Made by a program: the position numbers and the translations under genes
Part shown: one piece after another, positions 54,511-62,694 of the stretch
How the letters are laid out: every line of letters starts with the position of its first letter
Numbering within the stretch: the first letter of the stretch is position 1
Notes under the pieces: generated by a model
Seen by the model: the letters and a program-made list of their open reading frames with translations, nothing else
Told to the model about the DNA's origin: nothing
Databases searched by the model: none
Origin: Halomonas halodenitrificans DSM 735
GTDB lineage: Bacteria > Pseudomonadota > Gammaproteobacteria > Pseudomonadales > Halomonadaceae
Reading direction: 5' to 3'
Assembly: GCF_000620045.1 (NCBI RefSeq)
Contig: NZ_JHVH01000001.1
Coordinates: 186,001 to 250,000, forward strand
DNA: 64,000 nucleotides

Positions 54511-55586
54511 TGTGGGGTACCGGATGATCAAATCGCCTATAGGAGTTATCCTCTGCTAGCCGCGAGGGAGCTTCTTCAGCAATTCATCCGGGAGCAGGTT
54601 CATGGACATCAAGCTGCATAAACAAGCGACGACGACACCAAAGATCCGTGCCGAGATCCAGGCAGCACCCTCCAGTATCACGGATAGCGAGCTGGCCCGT
54701 CAGTATGGCGTCACCACCGCGACCATCCGGCGTTGGCGTTACCGTGATAATGTCTATGATCGATCTCACACGCGACACAACCTCCTGGCGACGCTCACGT
54801 CCGAGCAGGAGGAAGTGCTGATCACGGCTCGTGAGTTCCTGCGCCTCGGCCTGGATGACCTTCTGGTCGTTGCGCGTGAGTTCCTGAATCCCCGCTTGTC
54901 ACGCTCTGCCCTGCATCGCATGCTCAAACGGCGTGAAGTGCCGACGCTGGCGGAACTGGCGCGGCAGAACGCCGGTGACGACGAGAAACCTCGGCACAAG
55001 CCCTTCAAGGACTACGAGCCTGGCTACGTGCACATCGACATCAAGCACCTTCCCCAAATGCCGGACGAGCAGCAGAAGCGCTACCTATACGTCGCCATCG
55101 ATCGTGCCACGCGCTGGGTTTACTTGGAAGTCAGGCACAGTCAGTCCGCAAAGGATGCGCGGGCGTTCATGAAACGAGTGGAGGAGAAGGCCCCCTTCAC
55201 GATCCAAACGGTGCTCACCGATAACGGCAAGTCGTTCACCGATCGCTTCACGCGGGCAGGCGAGCGCAAGCCCAGCGGTCACCATCTCTTCGATCAGGAG
55301 TGCCAGGCCCATGGTATCGAGCACCGGCTAATCAAGCCGGGACGGCCGCAGACGAATGGCATGGTAGAGCGCTTCAACGGCCGGATCAGCGACGTGCTTT
55401 CGACCCGGCGCTATGTTTCAGGCGAGGATCTGGAACAGACACTCAAACGCTACGCTTGGCTGTACAATCACCATATCCCGCAGAAGGCGCTGCACCATCA
55501 GTCGCCGATTGCAGTGATGAAGGAATGGCAGGTCAAACGTCCTGAGTTATTTACCAAGCGGGTGGTTAATCACACGGGACCCGACA
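54511..55586 (+). mobile_element. Intact IS481-family insertion sequence (1076 bp)
   Basis: The ends are TGT...ACA with imperfect inverted repeats of about 21 nt (54511-54531 TGTGGGGTACCGGATGATCA against the complement of 55566-55586 TGTCGGGTCCCGTGTGATTA). It is flanked by a 6-bp direct repeat CCTAAG at 54505-54510 and 55587-55592, the target duplication. One transposase gene fills it. The matching duplication means a direct, undisturbed insertion. Confidence 0.88.
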
Positions 55587-55591
55587 CCTAA
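54602..55591 (+). CDS. IS481-family DDE transposase
   Basis: 329 residues. N-terminal helix-turn-helix (SITDSELARQYGVTTATIRR, about residues 25-46) and an rve-type DDE core: first Asp in YVHIDIKHLP, second in TVLTDNGKSF, Glu in TNGMVERFNGRISD. GGGAG lies upstream of ATG 54602. The frame has no stop of its own: the TAA (55589-55591) lies in the target duplication beyond the element's end, so the last codon ACC also spans the junction. Confidence 0.92.
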   Translation: MDIKLHKQATTTPKIRAEIQAAPSSITDSELARQYGVTTATIRRWRYRDNVYDRSHTRHNLLATLTSEQEEVLITAREFLRLGLDDLLVVAREFLNPRLSRSALHRMLKRREVPTLAELARQNAGDDEKPRHKPFKDYEPGYVHIDIKHLPQMPDEQQKRYLYVAIDRATRWVYLEVRHSQSAKDARAFMKRVEEKAPFTIQTVLTDNGKSFTDRFTRAGERKPSGHHLFDQECQAHGIEHRLIKPGRPQTNGMVERFNGRISDVLSTRRYVSGEDLEQTLKRYAWLYNHHIPQKALHHQSPIAVMKEWQVKRPELFTKRVVNHTGPDT

Positions 55592-55595
55592 GCAC

Positions 55596-55621
55596 GACGG
55601 GCGCCCCGCAGGGCGCCCGTC
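55596..55621 (-). terminator. Hairpin downstream of trpS
   Basis: GACGGGCGCCC (55596-55606) and GGGCGCCCGTC (55611-55621) form an 11-bp stem with a CGCA loop between trpS and the IS right end. No U-tract. Confidence 0.5.
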
Positions 55622-55644
55622 CATGGTCGAGGGGCAACATCCGA

Positions 55645-56670
55645 TCAGACAAAGCGCCCCAGGCCCGCGACCTGACGCAGGCGATCCATCAGAGGCGCCG
55701 CCTCCGCCCGGGCCCGCTCGGCTCCTTTCAGCAATACTCGCTCGATATGTCCCGGGTCTTCCAGCAACGCCTGGTAGCGTTCACGAGGCTCGCGCAAGTG
55801 CTCGTTGAGGTACTCGAAGACACGGTTCTTGGCCTCGCCCCAGCCGATGCCGTTGGCGTACTCCTCACGCATCGCCACCACTTCCTCGGCCGAGGCAAAC
55901 GCCGAATAGATCTGAAACAGGGTGCAGGCATCGGGGTCCTTGGGCTCGCCGGGCTCCAGCGAGTTGGTCTTGATCTTGCGCACCAGCTTCAGCAGCTTCT
56001 TCTCGGAGACGAACAGCGGGATGGTGTTGTTGTAGCTCTTGGACATCTTGCGACCGTCCAGCCCCCTCAACAGCTCGCCCTCCTCGTCCACCACCGCCTC
56101 GGGCAGGGTGAAGTACTGCCCCTTGTAGAGGTGATTGAAGCGTCCGGCCATATCCCGAGCCATCTCGATATGCTGGGCCTGATCGCGCCCCACCGGCACC
56201 CGACTGGCGTTGAACATCAGGATATCGGCCGCCATCAACACCGGGTAGCCGAACAGACCCATGGTGATACCCTTGTCGGGATCCTGGTCGTCGGCCGCCT
56301 CGTTGTCGGCTACCGCCGCCTTGTAGGCGTGGGCACGATTCATCAGCCCCTTGGCACAGATGCAGGAGAGCATCCAGGCCAACTCCGGGATCTCGGGAAT
56401 ATCCGACTGGCGATAGAAAATGGCGTTGTCGGTATCCAGGCCCAGCGCCATCCAGGTCGCGGCGATCTCCAGGCGCGATGCCTGCACACGCTTCGGGTCC
56501 TGGCACTTGATCAGCGCATGCAGGTCGGCGAGGAAGTAGTAGGACTGAACGCCGGGGTCCCGGCTCGCTTCGATGGCGGGCTTGATGGCGCCGACATAGT
56601 TGCCCAGATGCGGGGTGCCGGTGGTCGTGATGCCGGTAAGAACGCGGGTCTTCTCGGAAGCTGCACTCAT
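55645..56670 (-). CDS. trpS: Tryptophan-tRNA ligase
   Basis: 341 residues from ATG 56670 (MSAASEKTRVLTGITTTGTP). Class I synthetase: HIGH-type PHLGN and the KMSKS loop in LDGRKMSKSYNNTIP. It charges tRNA-Trp. The longer frame back to 56817 is without family similarity. It stands alone, with the DUF2007 gene upstream on the same strand after 153 bp. Confidence 0.97.
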   Translation of the reverse strand: MSAASEKTRVLTGITTTGTPHLGNYVGAIKPAIEASRDPGVQSYYFLADLHALIKCQDPKRVQASRLEIAATWMALGLDTDNAIFYRQSDIPEIPELAWMLSCICAKGLMNRAHAYKAAVADNEAADDQDPDKGITMGLFGYPVLMAADILMFNASRVPVGRDQAQHIEMARDMAGRFNHLYKGQYFTLPEAVVDEEGELLRGLDGRKMSKSYNNTIPLFVSEKKLLKLVRKIKTNSLEPGEPKDPDACTLFQIYSAFASAEEVVAMREEYANGIGWGEAKNRVFEYLNEHLREPRERYQALLEDPGHIERVLLKGAERARAEAAPLMDRLRQVAGLGRFV

Positions 56671-56823
56671 GGGGAAAGTGGACTCTGCGGTTCGGAAATG
56701 GCCGCCATGATAACGCGCAGGCCCCCACAAGGCGACCGGGACGGCCCGACCCGGGCACTCGCAGATGGCTTGACGGCTCGATAGGTCGGGGCTTATCCCC
56801 AGCGCCCCTTGGCCCAATACGCC

Positions 56824-57144
56824 TCAAGGGCGCAGCGCCCCACAGTTCCAGCAAGCGTCGAAGACGCCGTCCAGGGGCTCCCCGCAATCCGGGCAGCGCC
56901 AGGCGGCCGCCTCGCTCCTGCCCGCCAGGGCATCGTCTATCAAGGACTCGGCACGCTCGCGATTATGGGGCTTCACCCACACCTCGGGTTCACACTCCCC
57001 CAGGGGCAGCTCACCGGCGCCGCCACCCAGGGTCATATTGCGTAACTCCGCGGGGATACCCGCCGCTTCGAGCAGGTTATGCACATGGCTGACCAGCAGC
57101 GCATTGCTGTGGGCGAAGACCCGCACCGGCTCACTCCCTCCCAT
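56824..57144 (-). CDS. DUF2007 domain protein with C-terminal zinc ribbon
   Basis: 106 residues from ATG 57144, overlapping the rlmI stop by 1 bp. A DUF2007 signal-transducer-like domain (MGGSEPVRVFAHSNALLVSH ... NLLEAAGIPAELRN) is followed by a linker and a zinc-ribbon tail CPDCGEPLDGVFDACWNCG. The family is proposed to bind small ligands or PII-like partners; no function is established. Coupling to rlmI suggests co-expression. Confidence 0.85.
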   Translation of the reverse strand: MGGSEPVRVFAHSNALLVSHVHNLLEAAGIPAELRNMTLGGGAGELPLGECEPEVWVKPHNRERAESLIDDALAGRSEAAAWRCPDCGEPLDGVFDACWNCGALRP

Positions 57145-58337
57145 CAATCCCGGAAGACTCGCACGCCAAGGGCCTTCAGGTAGGCGGTCTCGGGAATCGC
57201 CGGATGCACCGGGTGGTCCGGTCCCTGGTGGCCCTGGAAGAGGATCTGGCCATGGCGGTCCTGGTGGCGCACCGCGCCACGCACCACATCCACCAGGCGC
57301 TCCGGCGCCAGATGCATGGAGCACGACGCCGAAAGCAGCAGGCCATCACGCCCCAGCAGGCGCATCGCCTCACGGTTGAGCTTGCCATAGGCGCGCTCGC
57401 CGTTGGGGATATCCTTGCGCTTCTGGATGAAGGCGGGCGGGTCGAGGATCACCACATCGAACTGCTCGCCCTCGGCCTTGAGGGCCGCCAGGACCTCGAA
57501 GGCATCACCCTCGCCCACCGCGACCTGCTCCTGAAGACCGTTGAGGGCCGCATTATCGGCGACGCGCTCCAGGGCCGGGACGGAGGCATCCACGCAGAGC
57601 ACCTCCCGGGCGCCGTTAGCCGCGGCCTGCACGCCCCAGCCACCGACATAGCTGAACAGGTCCAGCACCCGCTTGCCGGCCACGAACTGGTTGAGCCAGG
57701 CACGATTGATGCGGTGGTCATAGAACCAGCCGGTCTTCTGGCCATCGAGCACCGGCGCCGAGAAGCGCACGCCATTCTCCTCCAGCAGCACGGGGTCGCT
57801 CACTTCGCCCTTGACCACCTCCACGAAGCGCTCGAGCCCCTCCTGGCGGCGCCCGGAGGTGTCGTTGCGCAGCACCACCGTGGAGGGCGCGAGCACCTTG
57901 TCCAGGGCGTCGAGCAGCTCGGGCAGCACCGCCTGCATGCCGGCGGTATTGACCTGCACCACCAGCGTCGCGTCGAAGCGATCGATCACCAGCCCGGGCA
58001 GCAGGTCGCCTTCACCGTGTACCAGGCGGTAATAGGGCGCGGCGAACAGCCGCTGGCGAAGCGCCAGCGCCTGGTTGAGGCGGTGCACCAGCAGGGAGCG
58101 ATCGAGCCCCTGCTTCGGGTCCCGGGAGACCAGCCGTGCGCAGATCAGCGAGTTGGGATTGACGTAGGCCACGCCCATGGCCTTGCCGTTGGCGGCCTCC
58201 ACGACCACCTGCTGGCCGAGTTCCAGGCCCTTGAGCGGCGTGGCGCCGGTATCGACCTCGTTGGAATAGAGCCACAGGTGGCCCGCCTTGAGGCGACGGT
58301 CGGCGTTCTTCTTCAGGCGCAGAGAGGGCAGAGTCAT
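57144..58337 (-). CDS. rlmI: 23S rRNA (cytosine(1962)-C(5))-methyltransferase RlmI
   Basis: 397 residues. N-terminal PUA domain (LKKNADRRLKAGHLWLYSNE), a middle RlmI-like domain and a Rossmann methyltransferase with VLDLFSYVGGWGVQAA, VILDPPAFIQKRKD and the catalytic Cys in LLSASCSMHL. It methylates C1962 of 23S rRNA. It lies between mutM and the DUF2007 gene. Confidence 0.94.
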   Translation of the reverse strand: MTLPSLRLKKNADRRLKAGHLWLYSNEVDTGATPLKGLELGQQVVVEAANGKAMGVAYVNPNSLICARLVSRDPKQGLDRSLLVHRLNQALALRQRLFAAPYYRLVHGEGDLLPGLVIDRFDATLVVQVNTAGMQAVLPELLDALDKVLAPSTVVLRNDTSGRRQEGLERFVEVVKGEVSDPVLLEENGVRFSAPVLDGQKTGWFYDHRINRAWLNQFVAGKRVLDLFSYVGGWGVQAAANGAREVLCVDASVPALERVADNAALNGLQEQVAVGEGDAFEVLAALKAEGEQFDVVILDPPAFIQKRKDIPNGERAYGKLNREAMRLLGRDGLLLSASCSMHLAPERLVDVVRGAVRHQDRHGQILFQGHQGPDHPVHPAIPETAYLKALGVRVFRD

Positions 58338-58352
58338 GGGGTCTCCGGAAAA

Positions 58353-59183
58353 TCAGGTCTGGCAATGGGGACAGTAGACACTGGCCCGCTGCCCGAGAGT
58401 AATAAGGCGCAGCTCATCGCCACAGTGCCGACAGGGCTGACCATGCCGACCATAGACATTGAGCCGCTGCTTGAAGTAGCCGGGCTCGCCGGTACCGCCG
58501 ACGAAGTCGCGCAGGGTGGTGCCTCCCTGGGTAATGGCGGCGGCCAGCACCTCCTTGGCGGCGGCGGCCAGGCGTTCATAGCGTGCCAGCGAAATGCGTC
58601 CGGCGGCCCGGCGCGGATCGATGCCGGCCATGAACAACGCCTCGGACGCATAGATATTGCCCACCCCCACGACGACGGCGTTATCCATCAGGAAGGGCTT
58701 GACCGCGAGGCGGCGGCCACGGGACAACCGATAGAGCCGCTCACCGTCGAAGGCCTCCGACAGGGGCTCGGGCCCCAGCCGCGACAGGCGCGAATCCCGC
58801 TCGGCATCACCCGCCAGCCAGTCGACGAAACCGAAGCGGCGTGGGTCGTGATAGCGCAGTATCCCACCGTCGTCGAGCACCAGGTCCAGGTGATCGTGCT
58901 TTCCGGGCAGCTCGCCGATGCGCACGATACGCAGACTGCCGGACATGCCCAGATGGCACAGCAGGGTCGCTTCGCCGGCGTCGCCCCCGGAGACGGGCAG
59001 CAGCAGGTACTTGGCACGGCGGGCCAGGGTGCCGATCCGCGAACCCACCAGCCGTTCGCCCAGATCGGCAGGAACCGGCACACGCAGGCGGGACTGTCGC
59101 ACGATCACCTCACCGATCTCGCGCCCCTCGACATGGGGGGCAATGCCGCGGCGGGTGGTCTCGACTTCGGGAAGTTCGGGCAT
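58353..59183 (-). CDS. mutM: Formamidopyrimidine-DNA glycosylase
   Basis: 276 residues from ATG 59183 giving the required N-terminal PELPEVE after Met removal (Pro 1 is the nucleophile). It excises 8-oxoguanine. H2TH region [18 protein letters not shown] and a C-terminal four-Cys zinc finger ([11 protein letters not shown] ... YCPHCQ) are intact. The longer start at 59216 would bury the catalytic proline and is rejected. Confidence 0.97.
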   Translation of the reverse strand: MPELPEVETTRRGIAPHVEGREIGEVIVRQSRLRVPVPADLGERLVGSRIGTLARRAKYLLLPVSGGDAGEATLLCHLGMSGSLRIVRIGELPGKHDHLDLVLDDGGILRYHDPRRFGFVDWLAGDAERDSRLSRLGPEPLSEAFDGERLYRLSRGRRLAVKPFLMDNAVVVGVGNIYASEALFMAGIDPRRAAGRISLARYERLAAAAKEVLAAAITQGGTTLRDFVGGTGEPGYFKQRLNVYGRHGQPCRHCGDELRLITLGQRASVYCPHCQT

Positions 59184-59214
59184 CGGCGGTGGGCTCTGCG
59201 GCTGCCTCAGAAAC

Positions 59215-59250
59215 ACCTGAACCCGACTGAGGGATCAGTCGGGTTCAGGT
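59215..59250 (-). terminator. Strong hairpin between rpmG and mutM
   Basis: A perfect 16-bp stem, ACCTGAACCCGACTGA and TCAGTCGGGTTCAGGT, with a GGGA loop. On the - strand it is followed by GTTTCTG. It probably ends the rpmB-rpmG transcript. Confidence 0.7.
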
Positions 59251-59286
59251 CGACAGGCTTGAACACCTGCGGAAGAGGATCAAGGC

Positions 59287-59442
59287 TTACTTGATCTTGG
59301 CTTCCTTGTACATCACGTGCTTACGGACGACCGGATCAAACTTCTTCATCTCCAGCTTATCCGGAGTGTTCCGCTTGTTCTTGTCGGTGGTGTAGAAGTG
59401 ACCGGTACCGGCACTGGACACCATTCTGATCTTGTCACGCAT
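59287..59442 (-). CDS. rpmG: 50S ribosomal protein L33
   Basis: 51 residues: [20 protein letters not shown], then [20 protein letters not shown] and a Lys-rich end. It lacks the zinc cysteine pairs of the other L33 type, as in E. coli. It follows rpmB by 43 bp, the usual pair. Confidence 0.96.
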   Translation of the reverse strand: MRDKIRMVSSAGTGHFYTTDKNKRNTPDKLEMKKFDPVVRKHVMYKEAKIK

Positions 59443-59485
59443 GACTGTTTGCTCCCCTTGAATGGATCGCTAGAAAGCGAATCGC

Positions 59486-59722
59486 TTAGACGGCTTCACC
59501 GCGCTTGCGGAGATCGCTGAGAACCGCATCGATACCCTTCTTGTCGATGATGCGCATGCCCCTGGAAGAGACGCGCAGCCTGACGAAGCGATTCTCGGAC
59601 TCCACCCAGAAACGGTGTGAGTGCAGGTTCGGCAGGAACCGACGGCGGGTCTTGCGCTGGGAGTGTGAAACATTATTACCAGTCACCGGGCGCTTGCCGG
59701 TAACCTGACATACTTTGGACAT
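59486..59722 (-). CDS. rpmB: 50S ribosomal protein L28
   Basis: 78 residues from ATG 59722 ([20 protein letters not shown]), E. coli length. The conserved [16 protein letters not shown] and [20 protein letters not shown] identify it. The extension to 59752 is leader. Two candidate promoters lie upstream. Confidence 0.97.
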   Translation of the reverse strand: MSKVCQVTGKRPVTGNNVSHSQRKTRRRFLPNLHSHRFWVESENRFVRLRVSSRGMRIIDKKGIDAVLSDLRKRGEAV

Positions 59723-59831
59723 GGGAGCCTCCAACCACTGGCCAGGTGTCAATCACCTGTTGTGTTCAAAACCTGTCGGGCAAACCGGGAGATCCCGTGA
59801 CATTTGACCCAAGGGAATTCAAAGGCTGCAC

Positions 59832-59860
59832 TTTATACCAGAGACCGCCTCACCGGACAA
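59832..59860 (-). promoter_or_regulatory. Proximal promoter candidate for rpmB-rpmG
   Basis: On the - strand, TTGTCC (59860-59855), a 17-nt spacer and TATAAA (59837-59832), about 110 bp before rpmB. Confidence 0.6.
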
Positions 59861-59982
59861 GCCCGGAGCGCAAGGACATATATATCCAGCGACGGCGAGT
59901 ACGGCGCGAAAGGCGACTGACGATGGGCAGGTGCTTGGCAGGCAGCCCCAAATTCTCGGGGGCCGGGCGCAGCCGAGGCAAC

Positions 59983-60011
59983 ATTATAGAGCAAGTCGCG
60001 CCCCGCGTCAT
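59983..60011 (-). promoter_or_regulatory. Distal promoter candidate for rpmB-rpmG
   Basis: On the - strand, ATGACG (60011-60006), a 17-nt spacer and a perfect TATAAT (59988-59983), starting just after the radC stop. Confidence 0.5.
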
Positions 60012-60014
60012 GCT

Positions 60015-60689
60015 TTACAGCCATCCCCGCTCGGCGAAGGACACCACTTCGCCATCTCCGACCACGAAGTGATCCAGCACACGGATCTCGAAGAGACCGA
60101 GCGCCTCACACAGGCGGTCGGTGATGCGCCGGTCGGCGTCACTGGGCTCGGCCACGCCGGAGGGATGATTATGCGCCAGAATCACTGCCCCGGCGCTCAG
60201 GGCCAGGGCCCGTCGCGCCACCTCACGGGGATAGACGGAAGCGCTGTCCAGGGTGCCGCGGAACAGCGACTCGTAGCGGATCACCCGGTGCTGGGCATCG
60301 AGGAAGAGCGCGGCGAACTCCTCGTGCCCCAGGTGACGCAGCTGACTGGAGAGATAGGCACGCACCAGCGTCGGCGAGGTCAGCGCCTCCCCCCGGGCCA
60401 GCTGGCTGGCCAGATGCCGCCGCGACAGCTCGAGGCAGGCCTGAAGCTGCACATACTTGGCATCGCCCATGCCCCGCGCCGTGCAGAACTGCTTGCGTTC
60501 GGCCTCCAGCAGCTGGCGCAGGCCGCCGAATTCCAGCAGCAGGTTCCGCGCCAGGTCCACCGCCGAGTGGCCCCGCACGCCCACCCGCAGGAAGATGGCC
60601 AGCAGCTCGGCATCCGACAGCACCTCGGCTCCCAGTGCCAGCAATTTTTCCCTGGGTCGCTCCCCCTCCGGCCAGTCCCTGATCGACAT
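60015..60689 (-). CDS. radC: RadC family JAB-domain protein
   Basis: 224 residues from ATG 60689 ([17 protein letters not shown]); ATG 60695 (adding MA) is almost equally supported by GGAG 7 nt upstream. N-terminal helix-hairpin-helix-like half and a C-terminal JAB/MPN domain with the metal motif HNHPSG ([16 protein letters not shown]). Once thought to be a DNA-repair protein; its role is unsettled. Its neighbours rpmB, rpmG, mutM and coaBC/dut match the conserved gammaproteobacterial locus. Confidence 0.95.
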   Translation of the reverse strand: MSIRDWPEGERPREKLLALGAEVLSDAELLAIFLRVGVRGHSAVDLARNLLLEFGGLRQLLEAERKQFCTARGMGDAKYVQLQACLELSRRHLASQLARGEALTSPTLVRAYLSSQLRHLGHEEFAALFLDAQHRVIRYESLFRGTLDSASVYPREVARRALALSAGAVILAHNHPSGVAEPSDADRRITDRLCEALGLFEIRVLDHFVVGDGEVVSFAERGWL

Positions 60690-60768
60690 CGCCATCCCCC
60701 CGCTCCGCCTGCCCTCAGTGTAGCCACACTTCCGCTGGCTCGTAGGGCTATCGCAGTGACGCCAGGCG

Positions 60769-60815
60769 AGCCGAGCCGGGACGGCGGCAGCCCTGCCCGC
60801 CGTCTCGTCTCGGCT
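60769..60815. repeat. Imperfect palindrome between divergent radC and coaBC
   Basis: The 19-nt arms 60769-60787 and 60797-60815 (AGCCGAGC...GACGGCGG and its inverse) have two mismatches and a 9-nt loop. It lies upstream of both genes, so it is not a terminator of either; it may be a REP-like element or a control site. Confidence 0.5.
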
Positions 60816-60875
60816 ACGCAAGGTAGGGCGCCAATGATAAGGTAGGCGGTTGAGATTACCGTCGGGAACCAATCC

Positions 60876-62150
60876 ATGTCATCGCTCTCCGAAACCGGAC
60901 TCATCGGCCGCCGAGTCCTGCTCGGCATCAGCGCCGGCATCGCCGCCTACAAGAGTGCCCTGCTCGCCCGCCTGCTCACCCAGGCAGGCTGCGAGGTGCG
61001 CGTCGTCATGACCGAGGGGGCCCAGGCCTTCATCACGCCGCTGACCCTGCAGGCACTGACCGGCGAGCCCGTGCGCACGTCTCTGCTCGACCCCGAAGCC
61101 GAGGCCGGCATGGGCCATATCGAGCTCGCCAAGTGGGCCGACACCATCCTGGTCGCCCCGGCCACCGCCGACCTGATGGCGCGCCTCGCCCAGGGCCATG
61201 CCGACGATCTGCTCACCACCCTGTGCCTGGCCAGCGACGCCGAGACGGTCATGGCCCCGGCCATGAATCAGGCCATGTGGCGCCACCCGGCGACCCAGCG
61301 CAATGCCGCACGACTCGTGGATGACGGCTGGCGCCTGCTGGGACCGGATAGCGGCGACCAGGCCTGTGGCGATACCGGCCCCGGCCGCATGCTGGAGCCC
61401 GAGGCGATCCTCGAGGGGCTGCTTTCCCTCCAGGCGCCCGATGCCGCGTCCCTTCAGGCGCCCGATGCCGGGCCGGCCGCCGGCCTGAACGTCACCATTA
61501 CCGCCGGCCCGACCCGAGAGCCGCTGGACCCGGTGCGCTACCTCTCCAATCATAGCTCCGGCAAGATGGGCTATGCCCTGGCCATGGCGGCCGCGGCGCT
61601 GGGCGCCAGGGTCAGGCTGATCAGCGGCCCGGTGACCCTGCCCTGCCCCGCCGGCGTGGAGAGAATCCCGGTGGAGACGGCGCTCGAGATGCACGCGGCG
61701 GCGTCGCGACTCGCCCCGAAGAGCGATATCTTCATCGGCTGCGCCGCGGTTGCCGACTATCGCGCCGAGGCGGCAGCGGAACACAAGATCAAGAAGGTCG
61801 AAGGCGAGGACGCCCTGACGCTGCGCCTGGTGAAGAACCCCGACATCATCGCCTCGGTGGCCTCACTACCCGAGTCACGGCGGCCCCTGGTGGTCGGCTT
61901 TGCCGCCGAGACCCGCGACATCGCGACCTATGCCCAGGACAAGCTGACTCGCAAGAGGCTCGACATGATCGTCGCCAACGATGTCTCTCGCCAAGGCCTC
62001 GGCTTCGGCAGCGACCGGAACGCCGCCCTCCTGCTCTGGCGTGGCGCCGCGGGCGAGGACCGAGAAAGCCTCGAGGCCCAGCCCAAATCCGACATGGCCC
62101 GGGCGATAATGCGCCGCGCCCTGGCCTGCCTGGCCGAGCGTACCGCCTAA
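60876..62150 (+). CDS. coaBC: Bifunctional phosphopantothenoylcysteine decarboxylase/phosphopantothenate-cysteine ligase
   Basis: 424 residues. The N-terminal CoaC flavoprotein half opens [20 protein letters not shown] and has [10 protein letters not shown]; the C-terminal CoaB half begins at about residue 206 ([31 protein letters not shown]). It catalyses two steps of coenzyme A synthesis. The linker carries [16 protein letters not shown], a 24-bp tandem duplication (61425-61448, 61449-61472). Divergent from radC, followed by dut. Confidence 0.96.
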   Translation: MSSLSETGLIGRRVLLGISAGIAAYKSALLARLLTQAGCEVRVVMTEGAQAFITPLTLQALTGEPVRTSLLDPEAEAGMGHIELAKWADTILVAPATADLMARLAQGHADDLLTTLCLASDAETVMAPAMNQAMWRHPATQRNAARLVDDGWRLLGPDSGDQACGDTGPGRMLEPEAILEGLLSLQAPDAASLQAPDAGPAAGLNVTITAGPTREPLDPVRYLSNHSSGKMGYALAMAAAALGARVRLISGPVTLPCPAGVERIPVETALEMHAAASRLAPKSDIFIGCAAVADYRAEAAAEHKIKKVEGEDALTLRLVKNPDIIASVASLPESRRPLVVGFAAETRDIATYAQDKLTRKRLDMIVANDVSRQGLGFGSDRNAALLLWRGAAGEDRESLEAQPKSDMARAIMRRALACLAERTA

Positions 62151-62190
62151 GCCCGACGCCCCATGACTCCGATCCCCTCAGGAACCCCCG

Positions 62191-62658
62191 ATGCCCCAAC
62201 TCGATGCCAAGCCCCGCCTGGCCGTGAAGCTCCTCGACGAGCGCCTGCACGACTACATGCCCCACTACGCCACCCAGGGCTCTGCGGGCATGGACCTGCG
62301 CGCCCTGCTCGATGCCCCCCTGACGCTGGTCCCCGGCCAGTGTGAGCTGGTGCACACGGGCCTGGCCATCCATATCGCCGACCCGACCCTCGCCGGCCTG
62401 GTCCTGCCCCGCTCTGGCCTGGGCCACAAGCATGGCATCGTCCTCGGCAACCTGGTGGGGCTGATCGACTCCGACTATCAGGGCGAGCTGATGATCTCGG
62501 TATGGAACCGCGGCCAGGCCTCGTTCACCCTCGAGCCCTTCGAGCGCCTGGCGCAGTATGTGCTGGTACCGATCGTTCAGGCCGAACTCGAGGTTGTCGA
62601 CGACTTCACCGCCAGCCAGCGCGCGGAAGGTGGCTTCGGCAGCTCCGGCCGCCACTGA
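62191..62658 (+). CDS. dut: dUTP diphosphatase
   Basis: 155 residues, trimeric type. Conserved motifs: [54 protein letters not shown] and the C-terminal GGFGSSGRH that closes over the substrate. It keeps uracil out of DNA. Lies 40 bp after coaBC, the usual order. Confidence 0.97.
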   Translation: MPQLDAKPRLAVKLLDERLHDYMPHYATQGSAGMDLRALLDAPLTLVPGQCELVHTGLAIHIADPTLAGLVLPRSGLGHKHGIVLGNLVGLIDSDYQGELMISVWNRGQASFTLEPFERLAQYVLVPIVQAELEVVDDFTASQRAEGGFGSSGRH

Positions 62659-62694
62659 CTCCGCCAGTTATCACCCTAGAGGGAAGGACCCTAG

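Noticed and set aside
57204..59294. A 696-codon + frame across rlmI and mutM
   Set aside because: Runs antisense through two genes with all catalytic motifs intact on the - strand.
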